A stretch of DNA of 64,000 nt from Mytilus edulis (taxonomy: Eukaryota; Mollusca; Bivalvia; Mytilida; Mytilidae). Position numbers and translations under genes: made by a program. The stretch spans positions 11,123,734 through 11,187,733 of the forward strand of contig NC_092353.1 of the NCBI RefSeq assembly GCF_963676685.1, in the 5' to 3' direction. Under the pieces are notes generated by a model. It saw only the letters and a program-made list of their open reading frames with translations, had not been told where the DNA came from and ran no database searches. Below, piece by piece: positions 63,606 to 64,000 of this stretch; the stretch's first letter is position 1, and the number at the start of each line of letters is the position of its first letter.

Positions 63606-64000
63606 GTAAGTATATCTTTCTTTTTCCGTGTCACAATACATATATCATGACAGATTCATACAAAAGTAATCTTTTCATTTGCGTAAACACTAATTAAAAC
63701 TAACAAAAATTATTATAGATAATTATAAATGATATCAATTTCAAAGTAACATTCTCAAATCAAAATCGAGCGAACAGAAAATACAGAAAACAGAATGATA
63801 TTGAACAATATGTGCAACGCAATTAATAAATTATCAGTTTTATTGAAATTAATCATTTTAGTCTCGATGTACTACACTTGTTTTCCCTGTTGTATCTCGA
63901 AATAATCGAATCAGTTAATTTATTTGTTGATATAAAGAGAAAATAATTTCTACCATTTTTTCAAGAATTGTGAATACGTTTCGAAATATTTTGAACATTG
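63606..64000 (+). other. First intron of the zinc-finger gene (partial)
   Basis: Begins GTAAGTATATC; AT-rich to the end of the window, no further exon seen. Confidence 0.5.

Overview
The window is nuclear DNA of an animal, most likely a bivalve mollusc of the mussel type (Mytilidae). It is AT-rich, its genes are split by introns with ordinary GT/AG junctions, and it is full of short dispersed repeats, Penelope-like and LINE retrotransposon scraps and miniature DNA transposons. The one large gene family present, MACPF plus ApeC (apextrin-like), is typical of marine invertebrates. The assignment rests on recognition of families and repeats, not on a search.

Layout. 0-9.2 kb: repeats plus two minus-strand paralogous small genes (1899-2138, 5077-5325) for secreted four-cysteine peptides. 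9.2-11.5 kb: a single-exon two-B-box, coiled-coil (TRIM-like) gene, and about 1 kb further on an inverted partial copy of its 3' end that is split by a small foldback element. 11.5-15.9 kb: dispersed repeats. 15.9-22.9 kb: a nest of mobile elements. An outer repeat carrying a ~502-bp satellite is interrupted by a 4.27-kb element whose ends are built from the palindrome TTTAACGCGTTAAA, and that element in turn contains a TTAA-flanked insertion and a short copy of the outer repeat. 23-30 kb: no recognised gene; a 1.8-kb inverted-repeat-bounded unit lies at 25.95-27.8 kb.

30-46 kb: a complete nine-exon MACPF-ApeC gene. All junctions fit and the frame closes at 555 codons including the stop. 48.4-59.8 kb: a tandem paralogue with six matching exons; the three C-terminal ApeC exons are not found in the remaining 4.2 kb. 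Introns of both genes are loaded with repeats, including two copies of one miniature transposon family. 61-64 kb: a different kind of island, with a single-exon gene for a protein made of two PC4-like domains and the first exon of a four-finger zinc-finger gene. Each is preceded by a compact promoter with CArG boxes, several TGACTCA sites and a TATA box. The island begins where a dispersed repeat is cut off abruptly.

Function. The MACPF-ApeC pair is probably an innate-immunity effector locus: the MACPF part is a membrane-attack/perforin fold and the ApeC part a probable microbial-surface-binding module. The secreted peptides could also belong to defence, but that is inference only. The PC4-like and zinc-finger genes look co-regulated and may belong to a large inserted element or to a nested host gene pair.
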